NCBI GenBank assembly: GCA_027627225.1 | Contig: CM051038.1 | Span: 39,801,341 to 39,865,340 of the forward strand | Direction: 5' to 3' | Length of the DNA: 64,000 nucleotides | Source of the DNA: Congeria kusceri | Lineage: Eukaryota; Mollusca; Bivalvia; Myida; Dreissenidae | Shown: piece after piece, positions 45,653 to 57,199 of the stretch | Layout of the letters: each line of letters starts with the position of its first letter | Position numbering within the stretch: the stretch's first letter is position 1 | Translations under genes and position numbers: made by a program | Notes under the pieces: model-generated | Seen by the model: the letters and a program-made list of their open reading frames with translations, nothing else | The model's database searches: none | Told to the model about the DNA's origin: nothing

Positions 45653-45700
45653 TCCTTCTTTATTTATTTATTTGTTTATTTATTTATTCAGTTTTCTTTT
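45560..45700. repeat. (TTTC)n/(TTTA)n microsatellite
   Basis: GTCTTTCGTTC-type degenerate repeats lead into (TTTC)n at about 45616-45660 and (TTTA)n at about 45661-45690. Poly-Phe/Leu/Ser frames result. Confidence 0.95.
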
Positions 45701-45992
45701 CTTCTTGCTTTCTTACTTTTATATCCCACAAGTAGGAGTACACGCTACAACAAAGATAGTGCGGCATATATAAAAATAATAAAATAATGTTAATTACCAT
45801 ACATAAAAAAGTGGTAATATCGTCCGTGCCAATTAAGCCCACAGTGGTAGTGGCACGCGGCGTCGTTGCGAAAATAATAATATATTAGTATATCACTATT
45901 TAAAAAATGGACCGCCAACACAAACAGTTCATATGTGAATATCTTTAACATCAACGAATGGTTATGACCGCTATGATAAAACTAAAATGTAA

Positions 45993-46322
45993 AGCCGCAG
46001 TCCAGAAATATGTTAATAACAATAAAACTTTGCAGAAATCGCTTCCAGTGGACATCTGACCGATTAAATTGATACCAAAAGATATTATTTAAACTGTATT
46101 TTAAACATCATATGCATTATACACTGAACCATATGTGTTTATTATCTAACTGACAGCATGTAACCCTGGGGATGTGACTTCCGAGTTGGGGTAATTAGAC
46201 CATTATAAAATGCTTTCGTAAAAAAAGAAACAGTCTTTCAGTCGAATAAATACCATGAAAAACGTTCACTAGAACTACTGCCAGCTTACGATGTATTGAA
46301 TTATATTTTATGGACTGCGGCT
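45993..46322 (-). mobile_element. piggyBac-like MITE, copy 3, hybrid with a GGTC repeat
   Basis: Left AGCCGCAGTCCAG and right GGACTGCGGCT with TTAA on the right (46323-46326) and a mutated GTAA on the left. The outer parts align with 6160 and 7365 in reverse. The middle ~110 bp is replaced by 46074-46203, an inverted 5' part of the GGTC family (ends GGTAATTAGACC on +). Confidence 0.8.
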
Positions 46323-46329
46323 TTAAGAG

Positions 46330-47290
46330 ACGCTGAACGTGCACGATGACTGCCGAAAAGCAGGAGAACTAAATACAAGAATAAGCCTAAAACCAGCTGG
46401 CAATATGGATTACCGGGTAAAATATTCTCAGACATGCTGGAAAACGCTCCTAGGGACCCCCTATTGTTTTCACACACACTTTGGCCGGACCACTTTTAAG
46501 TTTTTAGCAGCTGGCGACGGGCCTGATATTTCGATTTAAAATTGAAGAAAAGCTCAGAAGAACCCCTACTGTAAAACGCTTAATCTGATTTAAATTTACT
46601 TCACCAATTTCATCTGCTTATTTTGAAAAGAAATGATATGAAAAATCGTGTATTATACATTAATTATCAATGGATCATTAACCAGTGTCTGACACATTTT
46701 AAAATTTGCAGGTATAGCCCAGTGGTCTACCAGAATGTTTTTTTTTTGGTAGCCCAATACTTCTTACGTGTATCGCACACTTGCAAAAAGACGTGAAAAA
46801 TAATTTTTTAACTATTTCGGCAATATACATCATCTTTTAAAAGTGTTCTATTAATATATTTAGAACAGTTAAAACAGATTATTAACACAGCTTAAGTAGC
46901 CCGGTTGGCTAGCGATTTGAAATTGTTGTTCCCTAATGGAAATCTTTGGTAGCAACTGGGCTCCGGGCACTGGATGTGTCGGACATTGAAATTTAACCAT
47001 CGATGAGTATTCACACTCGACGTGTCCGCAATAACTATCTCTACTAACCAGCCCGCCAGACAGTCTGTAAAACCCGTCATATTTCAGTGGCAAAGTATAA
47101 CAGCCATCATTGTGACAAAATGCCAAGTGTCAGAATCATAACGAGACGTGTTAAAACGCGTGTTAATTGAATAGGGTACATAAGGGCAGACAGCTCGTTG
47201 GAAAATGACGTTTCGATATGACCACTATATACGTTAATTAAGACCCTACTACGAACATAAAAATTAATATTAAACTGAAATTGGACGATC
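46330..47290. other. Unassigned, with a repeat-like patch
   Basis: At 46900-47110 on minus, two overlapping frames are both open (for example VKFQCPTHPVPGAQ and RWLNFNVRHIQCPEP), and the 3' part TAGCCCGGTTGGCTAGCG resembles a SINE head. I take it as a repeat, not a gene. Confidence 0.3.
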
Positions 47291-47293
47291 ATT

Positions 47294-47506
47294 TGAGGCG
47301 TGTCGTGGAAAACCCGCACAGGCTGATCCGGGACGACACTTTCCGCTTTTATGGTACTTTCTGTTTCAAGGAAGTCTCTTCTAAACATAAATCTGCTGTA
47401 GGCGGAAAGTGCCGTTCTGGGTTAGCCTGTGCGGACTGCACGGGCTGATCACGAACAACACCATACGCACATGCATATAGCCCGGTTTTTCCCATGACAC
47501 GCCCCA
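47294..47506. mobile_element. TIR MITE (GTGTCGTCC family)
   Basis: Left TGAGGCGTGTCGTGGAAAA; right TTTTTCCCATGACACGCCCC. Internal blocks GGGACGACACTTTCCGC and GCGGAAAGTGCCG are inverted. Confidence 0.85.
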
Positions 47507-47509
47507 TTT

Positions 47510-48000
47510 ATAGTTTTTAGATATTGTTGTTTCTTTATTAGTTAACATTTATCGTCAAACTAGTAAACGATACGAACGCCCTGTCTAAAAACGACACATT
47601 TAATTACCGGTATTCATTAAATTATGTATGGCACATATGGCAGAACTATATTGTTTAAATATAAAAATATATGCTTTTTCGTTTTATTTTAATACTATAC
47701 TACATTTTATTTTATTTTTCTATGCAATACAATTATAATATATCTTAAATGTTAAACAAACTTTGGCAAGTTTATTGTTTGCTTATTGAATATACGTATA
47801 TACATGCACATATATGATGAACATAAAAAAAGTTACAAATAAGTATCAAAAAACGGACAAATCTGAAAGGTTTTTCGCCATATAAGTCTCGGACGCAACG
47901 GGTCGTGGTCTGTGTTTGAACCGCTGGTCAGAACCTGGCAAATGTTACGTTAATAAACAAAACAGTTCACATAATTGCTGTCGTTAAGTTGATGGAAAAT
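47510..48000. other. Unassigned AT-rich stretch
   Basis: Nothing recognised. Confidence 0.45.
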
Positions 48001-48305
48001 TCTAACATGACACACAGTGTTTTCTAAAGACAAAGAAGGAAATTTTCTGTTGTTAAACTACCAATAACAAATAATAAAAAATAGTTCCGAAACTGTAAAA
48101 TATAGTTCGCATTGCAATTGCAGAATATGTTGTCAGGTCATGTTAGAATCGAAATAATGTTCGGACAATCGCTGTTTATCGGTTAATAAACAACACAACA
48201 AAGATTGGTCGTTCTGATGCAATATATTGAACCACTCGGGCTAACGCCCTCGCATCAGAACTTCATTGTCTTCAAATCGTTGTTTATTAGCCGATAAACA
48301 ACTAT
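48001..48305 (-). mobile_element. Foldback element, copy 4
   Basis: The extension (TCTAACATGACACACAGTG ... CATGTTAGAATCG) is followed by a hairpin of CGCTGTTTATCGGTTAAT and CGTTGTTTATTAGCCGAT, centred on CGGGCTAACGCCC. Inverted relative to the copies at 16614 and 42993. Confidence 0.75.
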
Positions 48306-48829
48306 AAATCGAAAATTCTTTCTTAAACACGCTATATATTATATACAAGCGTTATAATTTCTATCGTGACAATCCATTTTCACTCCCTTACCCAAACCAT
48401 TTTTTGCGATTTCAAACAACAAAATATCCTTTTACTGCTGTTATGGTATGTTTGCAACACAGGTCAAAAAGACTCGTTTTACTGGAGACGTAGCTGAAAT
48501 TATATTTAATATCATGTACGTTGGCAGAAAAACGGGTTGAAACGATTTGATACCCAAACGTACAAATTTTAATTAATTTTATTTTCACCGGCATGCGCTC
48601 AATGTATCGTTGCAGCTGGCCCGTTTCAATTTTGCAAACACAGACACCAGTCAGTATTTACAGTTCAGTGAACTTTGCGTATTTTAATAAAAATTTAACA
48701 TAGGGGGATTCAAGTGTTCGTGCATAATCAGAATATTTTTATATATAGCATGAAGAAAAATAAAGAAAAGGCTGCGATGGAAATGTCTTTCCTGCTCTCT
48801 GGCAAGGCTGTTTCGCCGGACATCACGTG

Positions 48830-48922
48830 ATCGGCGTGCCGCGAAGTGTGCATGCGCATGCGTCAAGAAGTCTACGTTATCGGCGTGCCGCGAAGTGTGC
48901 ATGCGCATGCGTCAAGAAGTCT
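48830..48922 (+). repeat. 49-bp tandem duplication with GCGCATGCG cores
   Basis: Unit ATCGGCGTGCCGCGAAGTG ... CATGCGCATGCGTCAAG is present twice (48830-48878; 48879-48922, lacking the last bases). Each carries a palindromic TGCGCATGCG-type core similar to NRF1 sites. Confidence 0.9.
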
Positions 48923-49228
48923 AAACAAACACATAACAACCCTCCAAATAATAAAACTCACTTTCAATTAGCTACAAGAAACACATTTGTGAAGTCTAGC
49001 GAAAGGCCCACTTGACAAAATGCGACGCTAAGTACCCTAGACGCCCGTTATTGAATAGAATCTAATAAAAAGTCATGTTTTACTATGAATATAATTTCGG
49101 CGTGAAAATTAGCGCACGCGTCGATGCGCACAGCGGCTACTTCTGTTCCGGTCATTGTTGCACCTGTGCAGATCCGTTGTGCGTACCGGACAGATATATC
49201 GACACCTTTTTGCTCCGTTTCATTTGCA

Positions 49229-49889
49229 GGGCCCGTATTCACCATCCCAATCTAAGACTTCAGAATAAAGAACTGGCTTAGACTCGTTCGCAAATATAGG
49301 TCTAATGTCAGTTAGATAATAAGCATAGAATTTGTAAAATACAGTATAAATGATATGTTTTTGTATTATTTTAAAGGTATATATGTAATCAATAAGAAAA
49401 AAAAACCTTTTTTGCACTACTTTGTCTAGTGGTTCCCAGCTTCATAACTTTTGGCCCATGTATTAATGCGCAAAATGGCAGCCTTTGTGCCTGTCAAAAC
49501 CGGTGTGTTTTTTCAAAGGTAAATATTTTGAGTTACAATGTATATAATTTGTTGACATGCTGTTTTTTTCAAAAGGTTATGACTTTATCTGTCCAACAAT
49601 GTATGGTGATGTATTGGAAAGTAACTTGGTCATGGTAAAAATTGAGATCAAATATTGAATATTTAATATGTAACAAAGAAGGAATTTATTTGCGCATGCG
49701 TGACCTATATGCTAGTACCAATGTCGCTTATGTCATTAACAAATTGTTCTTAATAAATAATGCTACTGTATAATTATAGTTGGTATAAACACCAAGAAAG
49801 AATAAATTAACATACTTCTTACAACAAAATAGTTTTAAGATTTTTTTCTAACGTCCTAAATCTGAGAATGGGTTGATGAACACCGTCAC
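49229..49889. mobile_element. TIR-like element interrupted by a GGTC repeat
   Basis: Left end GGGCCCGTATTCACCATCCC, right end GGGTTGATGAACACCGTCAC-GGGTC, imperfectly inverted. The GGTC copy D (49299-49705) sits inside. The end resembles 2461-2490 and about 58215-58250. Confidence 0.5.
49299..49705 (+). repeat. Solo GGTC-family repeat D
   Basis: Complete solo copy: GGTCTAATGTCAG ... GCGCATGCGTGACC, flanked by TATA on both sides (49295-49298, 49706-49709). It lacks the CGGAAGTCACATCC block, as repeat A does. Confidence 0.85.
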
Positions 49890-49969
49890 GGGTCCATATC
49901 CGGTGAGCGTACTGGACAGATATATCGACCGCTTTCTGTCGTGTCCTTGGGGCGTTCGACTGCGTCTGG

Positions 49970-50330
49970 AAGGTGTGTGTGAGTGTTTCGAAGTTTATGA
50001 GGTCCTTCCGTGCCGAAGCTGCATTATTTGAGGACCCGGGGTGTGTCCCAGCACCCCTGCATAATTTACTTTTAGACTCATCAAAAGTTGGGACGAATTT
50101 TGAATCATAGCTGCAATTTCCAGCTATTTATCTTTTACTGAAATATTTTTTAATTTTGGTGAGGTATTGTGCTGTGGGGGGGAGGGTGGAGCCGGAGTAC
50201 CCGGAGGAAACCCCACCTGTCCGGTATAGCGACCACCAACCAAACTCACTTGCGCCGAGTGGGGAGCGAACCCTGGCAGCCTATAGGTGAGAAGTTAGAG
50301 TGCCAACCGCTGCGCTAGCCGGAAGCGTTT
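49970..50330 (-). mobile_element. tRNA-derived SINE (family B), near-complete
   Basis: On minus it runs from TCCGGCTAGCGCAGCGGTTG through a B-box remnant, ACCCCACCTGTCCGG (as seen on +), TTGCAGCTATG and GACCTCATAAACTTCG. It corresponds to the whole 39185 copy. Confidence 0.85.
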
Positions 50331-50356
50331 GGGCGTTATTATTCAGTATGGCGTTC

Positions 50357-50836
50357 TTCTGCATACGATAACCAGATACTTTTCGTGAAAAATAAATTTT
50401 CAAGATGAGTCGTCAAGTTTTCATGAAAATGAATCACAGTTTTCATGAAAACTTTGTTTGTCCACTTCACTTACGGACACAATATTGATTGGAAAGTTTC
50501 GCTTTATAACTTTGAACTGCATGCGTTGAAAGTTTAGAGATCGTGTAATTGTGGAAGTCTTACTATTTTCTGGAAAGTTTGGTAAACAAAAACACTATAT
50601 TGTCGGAATAGTTCAACTTTTTATGGAATTCTTCGTTTATTCGCGTTTTAGTAAAACTATTCCACGAAAAAGAATCTGATTATATTTTGCAGCAGCACTA
50701 ATTTGACTATGTTTTATCTTGACGACAAGATACTATTTTCACGAAAATCGCGTCCAAAACGTTTCATAAACGTTTGTCAAGTTTTCTTGAACAATTAAAA
50801 AATTTCGTGAAAATTAACAGGTTTTCTTATGCAGAA
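50357..50836. mobile_element. TIR MITE, ~480 bp (TTCTGCATA ends)
   Basis: Left CTTCTGCATACGATAACC then TTTTCGTGAAAAATAA; right TTTCGTGAAAATTAAC then GGTTTTCTTATGCAGAAG. Internal TTTTCATGAAAA words repeat many times. Non-coding. Confidence 0.65.
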
Positions 50837-50868
50837 GTAGGCAGTTGAAATGAATACACATAGCCTAC

Positions 50869-51190
50869 ATGTATGTTGTATGTTACAATTTTGCTATAGC
50901 AAATTTAAGCAATTCAATATATTCATTTCCAGCGAATATTGCAGAACTACATTCCGTAAGACCTAATGATTTCTATACTGTACTGGACAAATTAAGTACT
51001 GGTAATAACGTTTCTGAAGAGAATAATAATTTATCTAAGTTTTGGTACCAAAATGTGCCCGTTTGGCTTACAAAATACTTCAAAATTACCTTAGCAAAGG
51101 TGTCCAGTTTCTTTTCGATTTGACGCAAGAACTAATATAGCTGCAGAAAAACACATGGAAAAGATATGGCAGAAGAAGATATAGAGGATG
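50869..51190 (+). pseudogene. Possible gene fragment, unrecognised
   Basis: After a good pyrimidine-rich acceptor (TTCATTTCCAG at about 50922-50932) an open frame reads ANIAELHSVRPNDFYTVLD and FWYQNVPVWLTKYFK, stopping at 51121. A shifted frame continues FDARTNIAAEKHMEKIWQKK. Composition is protein-like and the shift suggests decay. I cannot name the family. Confidence 0.3.
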
Positions 51191-51784
51191 TTTGTTAATG
51201 CGGTGAAAGATCGTAGGCCTATTATATTTCATGAGTGGTCATAGAAACAATATTTTCACGATTGAAAATATCTAGTTTTTATGACCACGAATGAAATAAA
51301 ATACGATCATTAAACACATTATCTTTTTATTTCATGCTTTTGAACGATAAACAAATGGGCGAGTTATGCTGAAGCGTCACAAGTTTTGTGATATAAATAT
51401 GACGTCATTATGATTCCAAAATTGTCAATCACTGTTGTGGTAGGAAAATAGTGCCACTCTTACTGGGTCGTTGTCGCGTAATTATATTTGTATTGAATTT
51501 TATTATGCGTTTTCTGTTGTTTAAAAGGGCCTATGTTTACACTGACGATTAGGGTATTCACATACTTTCAAAAAATAAACATAAAAACAAAGTCAAAAGT
51601 AGTTCCATATAACAAAGAGTGAAATTATCAAATGTTATCATTTCACTCGACCTAGAGTGAAATGATCGGGTAATCATTCACTGGTGTTCTCCACTCACTC
51701 ACTCGCTTATCTAGATAGCATTTTGGTCCATGTCATGACACTGTGATGCTCGCAACATAATATTTGTACATGACATGGCACTGT
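51191..51784. other. Unassigned stretch
   Basis: Contains CATGTCATGACACTGTG / TACATGACATGGCACTG (about 51731 and 51768), a degenerate direct repeat beside the next foldback. No gene. Confidence 0.45.
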
Positions 51785-52066
51785 ATTTTTCACAAATCAT
51801 ATGTTTCACATCGATGATATATAAGATCTCATTCTTCAAAGGGTGTGAAAATTGACAACTTATTCTTCACAATTCACAGCCTTATTCTTCACAATTTCTT
51901 AGAAGTTGGTGATCGTATCCAGTTTCTGATATGCAATAAAATCATATTCTTCTGTGATCCTCACGCATATCCCGTTTTGGGCCAATCACATTCTGTACAC
52001 TTAAAAATGTGACAAATGAGATCCTATTTTTCACTGGCGTGTAAAATTATGATTTGTGAAAAATAT
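51785..52066. mobile_element. Foldback element related to 26814-28100
   Basis: Ends ATTTTTCACAAATCATATG and TATGATTTGTGAAAAATAT are inverted. The body contains AAAATGTGACAAATGAGATC and TTATTCTTCACAATT, shared with the larger element. Confidence 0.75.
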
Positions 52067-53825
52067 TATCATACATAGCACCGATATAGCACTTAACATG
52101 TATACTTAACAGTCGCGGGTTCAGGATGTTGTGTTAGAGGGGAGGGGGGGTGGGGAGGGGCAGAAATATTCAGTAACTGGTTTCCTCCGGGTAGTTCGGC
52201 TCCACCCCCACCCCCACCCCCCACAGCTTCCTTTGGTCTCTCTCACAAACTGCTTTTGGTATCTCTTACATTGTTGGATACATTTCAGGAACGTGCAAGA
52301 TCGACAATAAAGGATCAATTAAGGCGAAAAAAATATGTTCGTTTCAGGTTACATGCCCAAAAAAATTAGAGTAGGTAGGTATTCTGATATCGGCCTGATA
52401 CAAAGGTGCCTGATATATTGTTTATATTAGGTCAGTAGCGTTTCTATCAGTCAATATTTGGAGGTACGTTATATTACTCGAATATATTGTAAATGGTCAA
52501 CTTGAAGATTCTCAGACTGAATAAATAATCATTAATCATTGTTTTTAAGTGGATGCTTTCAAAACAAAACACTTATTTAGCCAAAAGCATTTAATTATTG
52601 GATAAAAATTAAAATAAACAAACAAAATTCTGACCAACTTAGTAAAATGTTCTAGGGTCGGGGCTTTTTATAAGGTGGGCCGGGGAATCTGAAACAAACA
52701 TAAAAAAAATTACGCCTAAACGAACATTCTACAGAATTGGTTTGAAAATTGCAATTTACATTGAATGAAGAACACGTCAAAGGCTGTAAAATGCATAGTT
52801 TAAGTCATTGTGAGGTGTAAACAATCGAATCAGTGTTGTACAATTTCAGTCGGGGCGTACGCCGCTTCCGCCCCTCCCAGTAAACCCGCACATGCTTAAG
52901 TCGATTATAACTGCAACTTTTTGGACACTTATTTATTTATTTTTTCATTTAGAGTAACTGAAATTTGTTTCCATATCAGCGTCTTGGATTATCGTTTTAT
53001 TTAAGATAAACCTGTTGACCGGTTTTTGTTTTGCTGCTGCGATAAAATGAAGCTGAAACTTGTGAAATCATATATATCCAATTATCAGAAATGGAAATTA
53101 TGCTCGAACCATAAGTTGTGTTTTTAATGCTCTTAAGTATATAATATACAAGAGACAACATAACGAAAAAATAAACTGCCAAGCGATACACAGTTAAAGA
53201 AAATAATATAATGATGATAAACCTATTATTATCAATTTCATTAGCATGTAAAAAGATCACAAGGAACACCGAACTGGAGGTTTGTGTTTTATCTTAAGCC
53301 GTGTATAATTAAGAACAGTACTGCTGTATCTAAAGACACTCACTGCACGAGGTACGCCAACTTTGAATTGAGCACGAGTTGCTGGAAAATCGCCACAATA
53401 TCTTACCTACACCATCACACTTCCTTTTGATGTACCGACAACGTCAAAACAGACAATACAGTATGTTGACAACGATGACTTTTTGATAGTTTAGATAATG
53501 CGCGTATTCAAGAGATGCGAAATTCATATTCAGCAAAAAGCTCCCCAGCGCGTGCCAAGCGGCTATTGCTTATTTAAATTCATCATCAAATTTCGATGAT
53601 TGAAATCAAATGAAAAAGAAGCGTCCTTTGCCTATTTTATCTAAACGATTTAATATAAAACTTCAGATACTAAATATCGCGTGATACTTGGTTACTTGGT
53701 AATATACCCGCAGTTTGACATTCGACAATGGTTGAAATGGTCAGGCGCGGTTACAGGGTTTTGGGTTTGAGGGGGTGGAAATATTTAGTACTGAAAAAAA
53801 GGCTGCCAACAAACTAGTGTTGGTC
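52067..53825. other. Unassigned stretch
   Basis: G-rich (52140-52160) and C-rich (52201-52222) runs and a GGGGCGTACGCCGCTTCCGCCCC patch at about 52854 resemble debris of GC-rich repeat ends also seen near 54272. No gene recognised. Confidence 0.45.
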
Positions 53826-53835
53826 TCTCTTACAT

Positions 53836-54146
53836 TTTTTGGGGTCCGGCTAGCTCAGTTGGTAGAGCTCTAGACTGTCAATCCGGGGATCGTGAGTTCG
53901 AACCCCAGTCCGGCCACATAACTTGTGTGGGGATTGGTCATGAAATTATTTCTACGGCCATCCTCCCCCTACCTCTGATTCAAGTAGGGCAGTTGTCAGT
54001 TACTGGCATAGTATGTGCCCTTGGTACTGGTAAACCACTTAGATCGGCTAAGCTTGCCAAGGAAAAGTGTGAGTAGGTTAACTGTCCGCCGTGATATGAC
54101 TGAAATACTGTTAAAAACGGCGAAAACCCCCAACAAAACAAACAAA
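53836..54146 (+). mobile_element. tRNA-derived SINE (family A), copy 3
   Basis: A box GGCTAGCTCAGTTGG, B box GTGAGTTCGAACCCC, tail (CAAA)n. It is flanked by a 9-bp duplication CTCTTACAT (53827-53835, 54147-54155). Confidence 0.93.
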
Positions 54147-54339
54147 CTCTTACATGTTGAGATTGAAATGGGAAAGTTGAGATATTAACAAACTGGAACC
54201 GAAGAATGGGATTGATTATTACAACAAATTCATGGGCAAAAAATCGAATGTTGGACAATTTTAGAGGGGGGGGGGGGGGCGTACGCTGCCTCCGCCCCCT
54301 CTAAATCCGGCTATGATAGGGGTCCATCAAATGTATCAA

Positions 54340-54619
54340 GTAATGTACAATTTGTGACTAGCTGTTGTGCGGGGACACTATGGCGGAAACAATGTACAGG
54401 AAAGTACCGGTAAATAATGGCTCAGTAATTAGCAAAGGCTGTTTATCATGTAAGTTTTAAATATGCAAAGGTTTTTATCGTAATGTACAATTTGTGACTA
54501 GCTGTTGTGCGGGGACACTATGGCGGAAACAATGTACAGGAAAGTACCGGTAAATAATGGCTCAGTAATTAGCAAAGGCTGTTTATAATGTAAGTTTTAA
54601 ATATGCAAAGGTTTTTATC
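54340..54619 (+). repeat. 140-bp tandem duplication
   Basis: 54340-54479 and 54480-54619 match with one difference seen (TTTATCATG versus TTTATAATG). Units start GTAATGTACAATTTGTGAC. A very recent duplication, or an assembly artefact. Confidence 0.95.
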
Positions 54620-55440
54620 GTACTATCATCAATTTGTTATCGGGCGAATCGCACATCTACCAAATTTCCGGTCCCGTTTTAGATTAATTTTGATTAGCGA
54701 ACTTAACATAAGTTTCGAGAATAAAAAGCAATTTATCTAAAGTCTTGTCATTATTCATTTTCTTCAGAGACGCGTTTTATTATAATCTCTGCCCTTTTCT
54801 ATCGAAAGAAACTGCAAGTTGATAGATGATTTTGATTATTGATGGTATCTCAAATCCGGGGACAATGGGATTGTATATGACCCTTCTTCACGGTGTCTGA
54901 TTACTGGACAGATTCTGGCTGGAACCCTTTTAAACGCTGAAGAAAATGCAGACAACAAAACGGAGATACACAATGAATAATCAGTGCGAACGGAAATTTG
55001 GAAATATACAACTAATGAGCATCGTCGATCGTTTTTTTCTTTAACTTAATGTGCGTGCATTTTGCAAACATGTAGATTATGATGGAACTACAAGAAATGT
55101 TAACAAACTGATTTCGTGTTGTTGTTGTTTTTTCAAATTGTGTTTATTTAGAAGTTTTTATATTTTATGAATTTCTATAAGATTTATTGACGAATGGAAT
55201 AGTATTATTAATCAAAGCAAATGACTATTTTTCTAATAGGTTCAGAGCAAGAAAGCGTGAAACATCCGTTAGATGTGCTTCTAAGAAAATTATTATCTTT
55301 GAGCGAAGAAAACAATTTAATAAAACAATGTTAAGTATTGCAACGCTTTTATTTACAACAATAGATTTAACAGCGTTTTCGTAGTCCGAAAAATATGTAA
55401 ACCACCTAAACTGTTTATCAATACAGAGTATGTTTACATA
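54620..55440. other. Unassigned stretch
   Basis: Nothing recognised. Confidence 0.45.
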
Positions 55441-55446
55441 TTATCT

Positions 55447-55545
55447 AAATATCATATGACAGCGTGTGTGACATTGATATTGTCAACCCGAGGGCAGAAT
55501 GTCACCAGAGGCTAATGTCACACACGCTGCCATATGATATTTATT
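55447..55545. repeat. ~32-bp inverted repeat
   Basis: AATATCATATGACAGCGTGTG at the left and its complement CACACGCTGCCATATGATATT at the right, about 35 bp apart. Probably the core of a small foldback. Confidence 0.85.
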
Positions 55546-56070
55546 TTATTATACCGAACAGTTAACTGACAGTTAACTTTGAAGAGAATCGCTTGTTTAC
55601 ACATTGAATCACGACAAGGAAGGCAATCTTCATGATGTGGCTAAAAAAAACTGACGCAGTTACTTGCCCTTATATGACATTCAAAATGTCAGCGCGGCCA
55701 CATGACCTGACAGTAACTTTCGCTTGGTCACGTGTTAAAAAGGTTGAAATATTTTTGACAGTCAACATATCTCTTTCTCGGGTAATGGGAGTTTATCATT
55801 GTTGACAAAGATCGAGAGGTATAATACATTGCTGCATTTTGTGAATCGTGTTGTGTGCATAGCTTTTAACTGTAAATAAGTCACCATTTATCTGTACTAA
55901 CTTTACAATGCAATTTTCCGGTGATAGGATATTTTCCACTTGAATTTGGAGTCAAGTTCATTCTGAAAGTCAACAAATGTACATTTTGAGAAAATATTAA
56001 CTACGTATACAAATTGTTTTACATTATGGCTAGGCATATGTCAATATACATGTACTCCATTTATAAATAC
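55546..56070. other. Unassigned stretch
   Basis: Contains a few TGACAGT/GTTAACTG words near 55560; nothing else. Confidence 0.45.
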
Positions 56071-56073
56071 AAA

Positions 56074-56300
56074 TAAGGCGTGTCGTGTGAAAACCGGGCT
56101 TAATGCAAATGTGTAAAGTGTCTTCCTGGATTAGCCTGAGCAGGCCGCACATGCCCATCCTGGACGACACTTTTATGGCATTTTCTGTTTCAAAGAAGTC
56201 AATTTTAAACATAAATCCACTGCAGGCGGAAAGTGTCGTCCGGATTCGCCTGTGCAGTTACGCACATGCATTAAGCCCGGTTTTCCCACGACACGCCTCA
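56074..56300. mobile_element. TIR MITE (GTGTCGTCC family), best-preserved
   Basis: Left AAGGCGTGTCGTGTGAAAAC; right GTTTTCCCACGACACGCCTC. Inner arms GCTTAATGCAAATGTGTAAAG and CGCACATGCATTAAGC are inverted, so most of the element folds. Confidence 0.88.
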
Positions 56301-56521
56301 TTTTTAATATGATTATATTATTTAACTACAAAACAAATGTATTCAAATCGTTTAAGAAGACTGATTTGCCGAGTACCAATGGGGTTCATTGTCATTATTA
56401 AATCATTCTACATAAGTATGCGTAAGAATCAAATTAACAGCGTTCTTAGAATAGAACAGTTTAAACAAGAAATGTCTTTAAAAAAGACAATCGGCGTTGA
56501 AATTAATATTCTCGTCCCATA

Positions 56522-56690
56522 TTTTTCGGTCCCTACTAAGAAGACTTCTCGGACCCCAGATTTTTCGGTCCCTACTAAGGAGACTTCTCGGACCCCAGAT
56601 TTTTCGGTCCCTACTAAGAAGACTTCTCGGACCCCAGATTTTTCGGTCCCTACTAAGGAGACTTCTCGGACACTAGATTTTTCGGACACC
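56522..56690. repeat. 39-bp minisatellite (13-codon period)
   Basis: Four units of 39 bp beginning TTTTTCGGTCCCTACTAAG (56522-56677) and a partial fifth. Because 39 is divisible by 3, both strands stay open: + gives FSVPTKKTSRTPD repeats inside a frame at 56337-56729, - gives VGTEKSGVREVSL. No protein family is recognised. Confidence 0.92.
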
Positions 56691-56895
56691 ATAAGAAAAC
56701 TTATCAGCCACAAAATGAATTTGAGATAAACTCAATCATTGTTAATATCTGTACTGTGAATAAACCGATAAGATACCGCCCATGTTTCCACCAGTAATAC
56801 ATGAATAAGCTAAATACTAGTAATTTACGTAAACATAATTGATACATGAAGTTGTAAGGCAAATTAAAAAAAATAACATTGTCAGAAAATTATTA

Positions 56896-57199
56896 CCCGG
56901 GCCGGCTAGCTCAGTTGGTAGAGCGCTGGAATACAAATCAGAGGATCGCGGGTTCGATTCCCATTCCGGCCATATAACTTGTGTGGGGATTGGTCATGAA
57001 ACTATTTCTACGGCCATTCCCCCCCCCCCTCCTACCTGTGATTCAAGTAGGGCAGTTGTCAGTTACTGGCATAAGTATGTGCACTTAGTACTGGTAAACC
57101 AGCTTACCCAGGAAAAGTGTGAGTAGGTTAACTGACTGCCGTTAAATGACTTAAATACGGCGAAAAATCCAAAAACAAACAAACAAACAAACGAACGAA
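56896..57199 (+). mobile_element. tRNA-derived SINE (family A), copy 4
   Basis: A box GGCTAGCTCAGTTGG, B box GGTTCGATTCCC (closest of the four to a true tRNA consensus), body and (CAAA)n tail. A C10 run interrupts the body at about 57019. No clear flanking duplication. Confidence 0.88.

Noticed and set aside
45519..45787. Two Phe/Leu/Ser-rich plus frames that look like membrane proteins
   Set aside because: Generated by (TTTC)n and (TTTA)n repeats.
46869..47126. Cys-containing minus frame of 85 residues
   Set aside because: A second register is open over the same DNA and one end resembles a SINE head; more likely a repeat than a gene.
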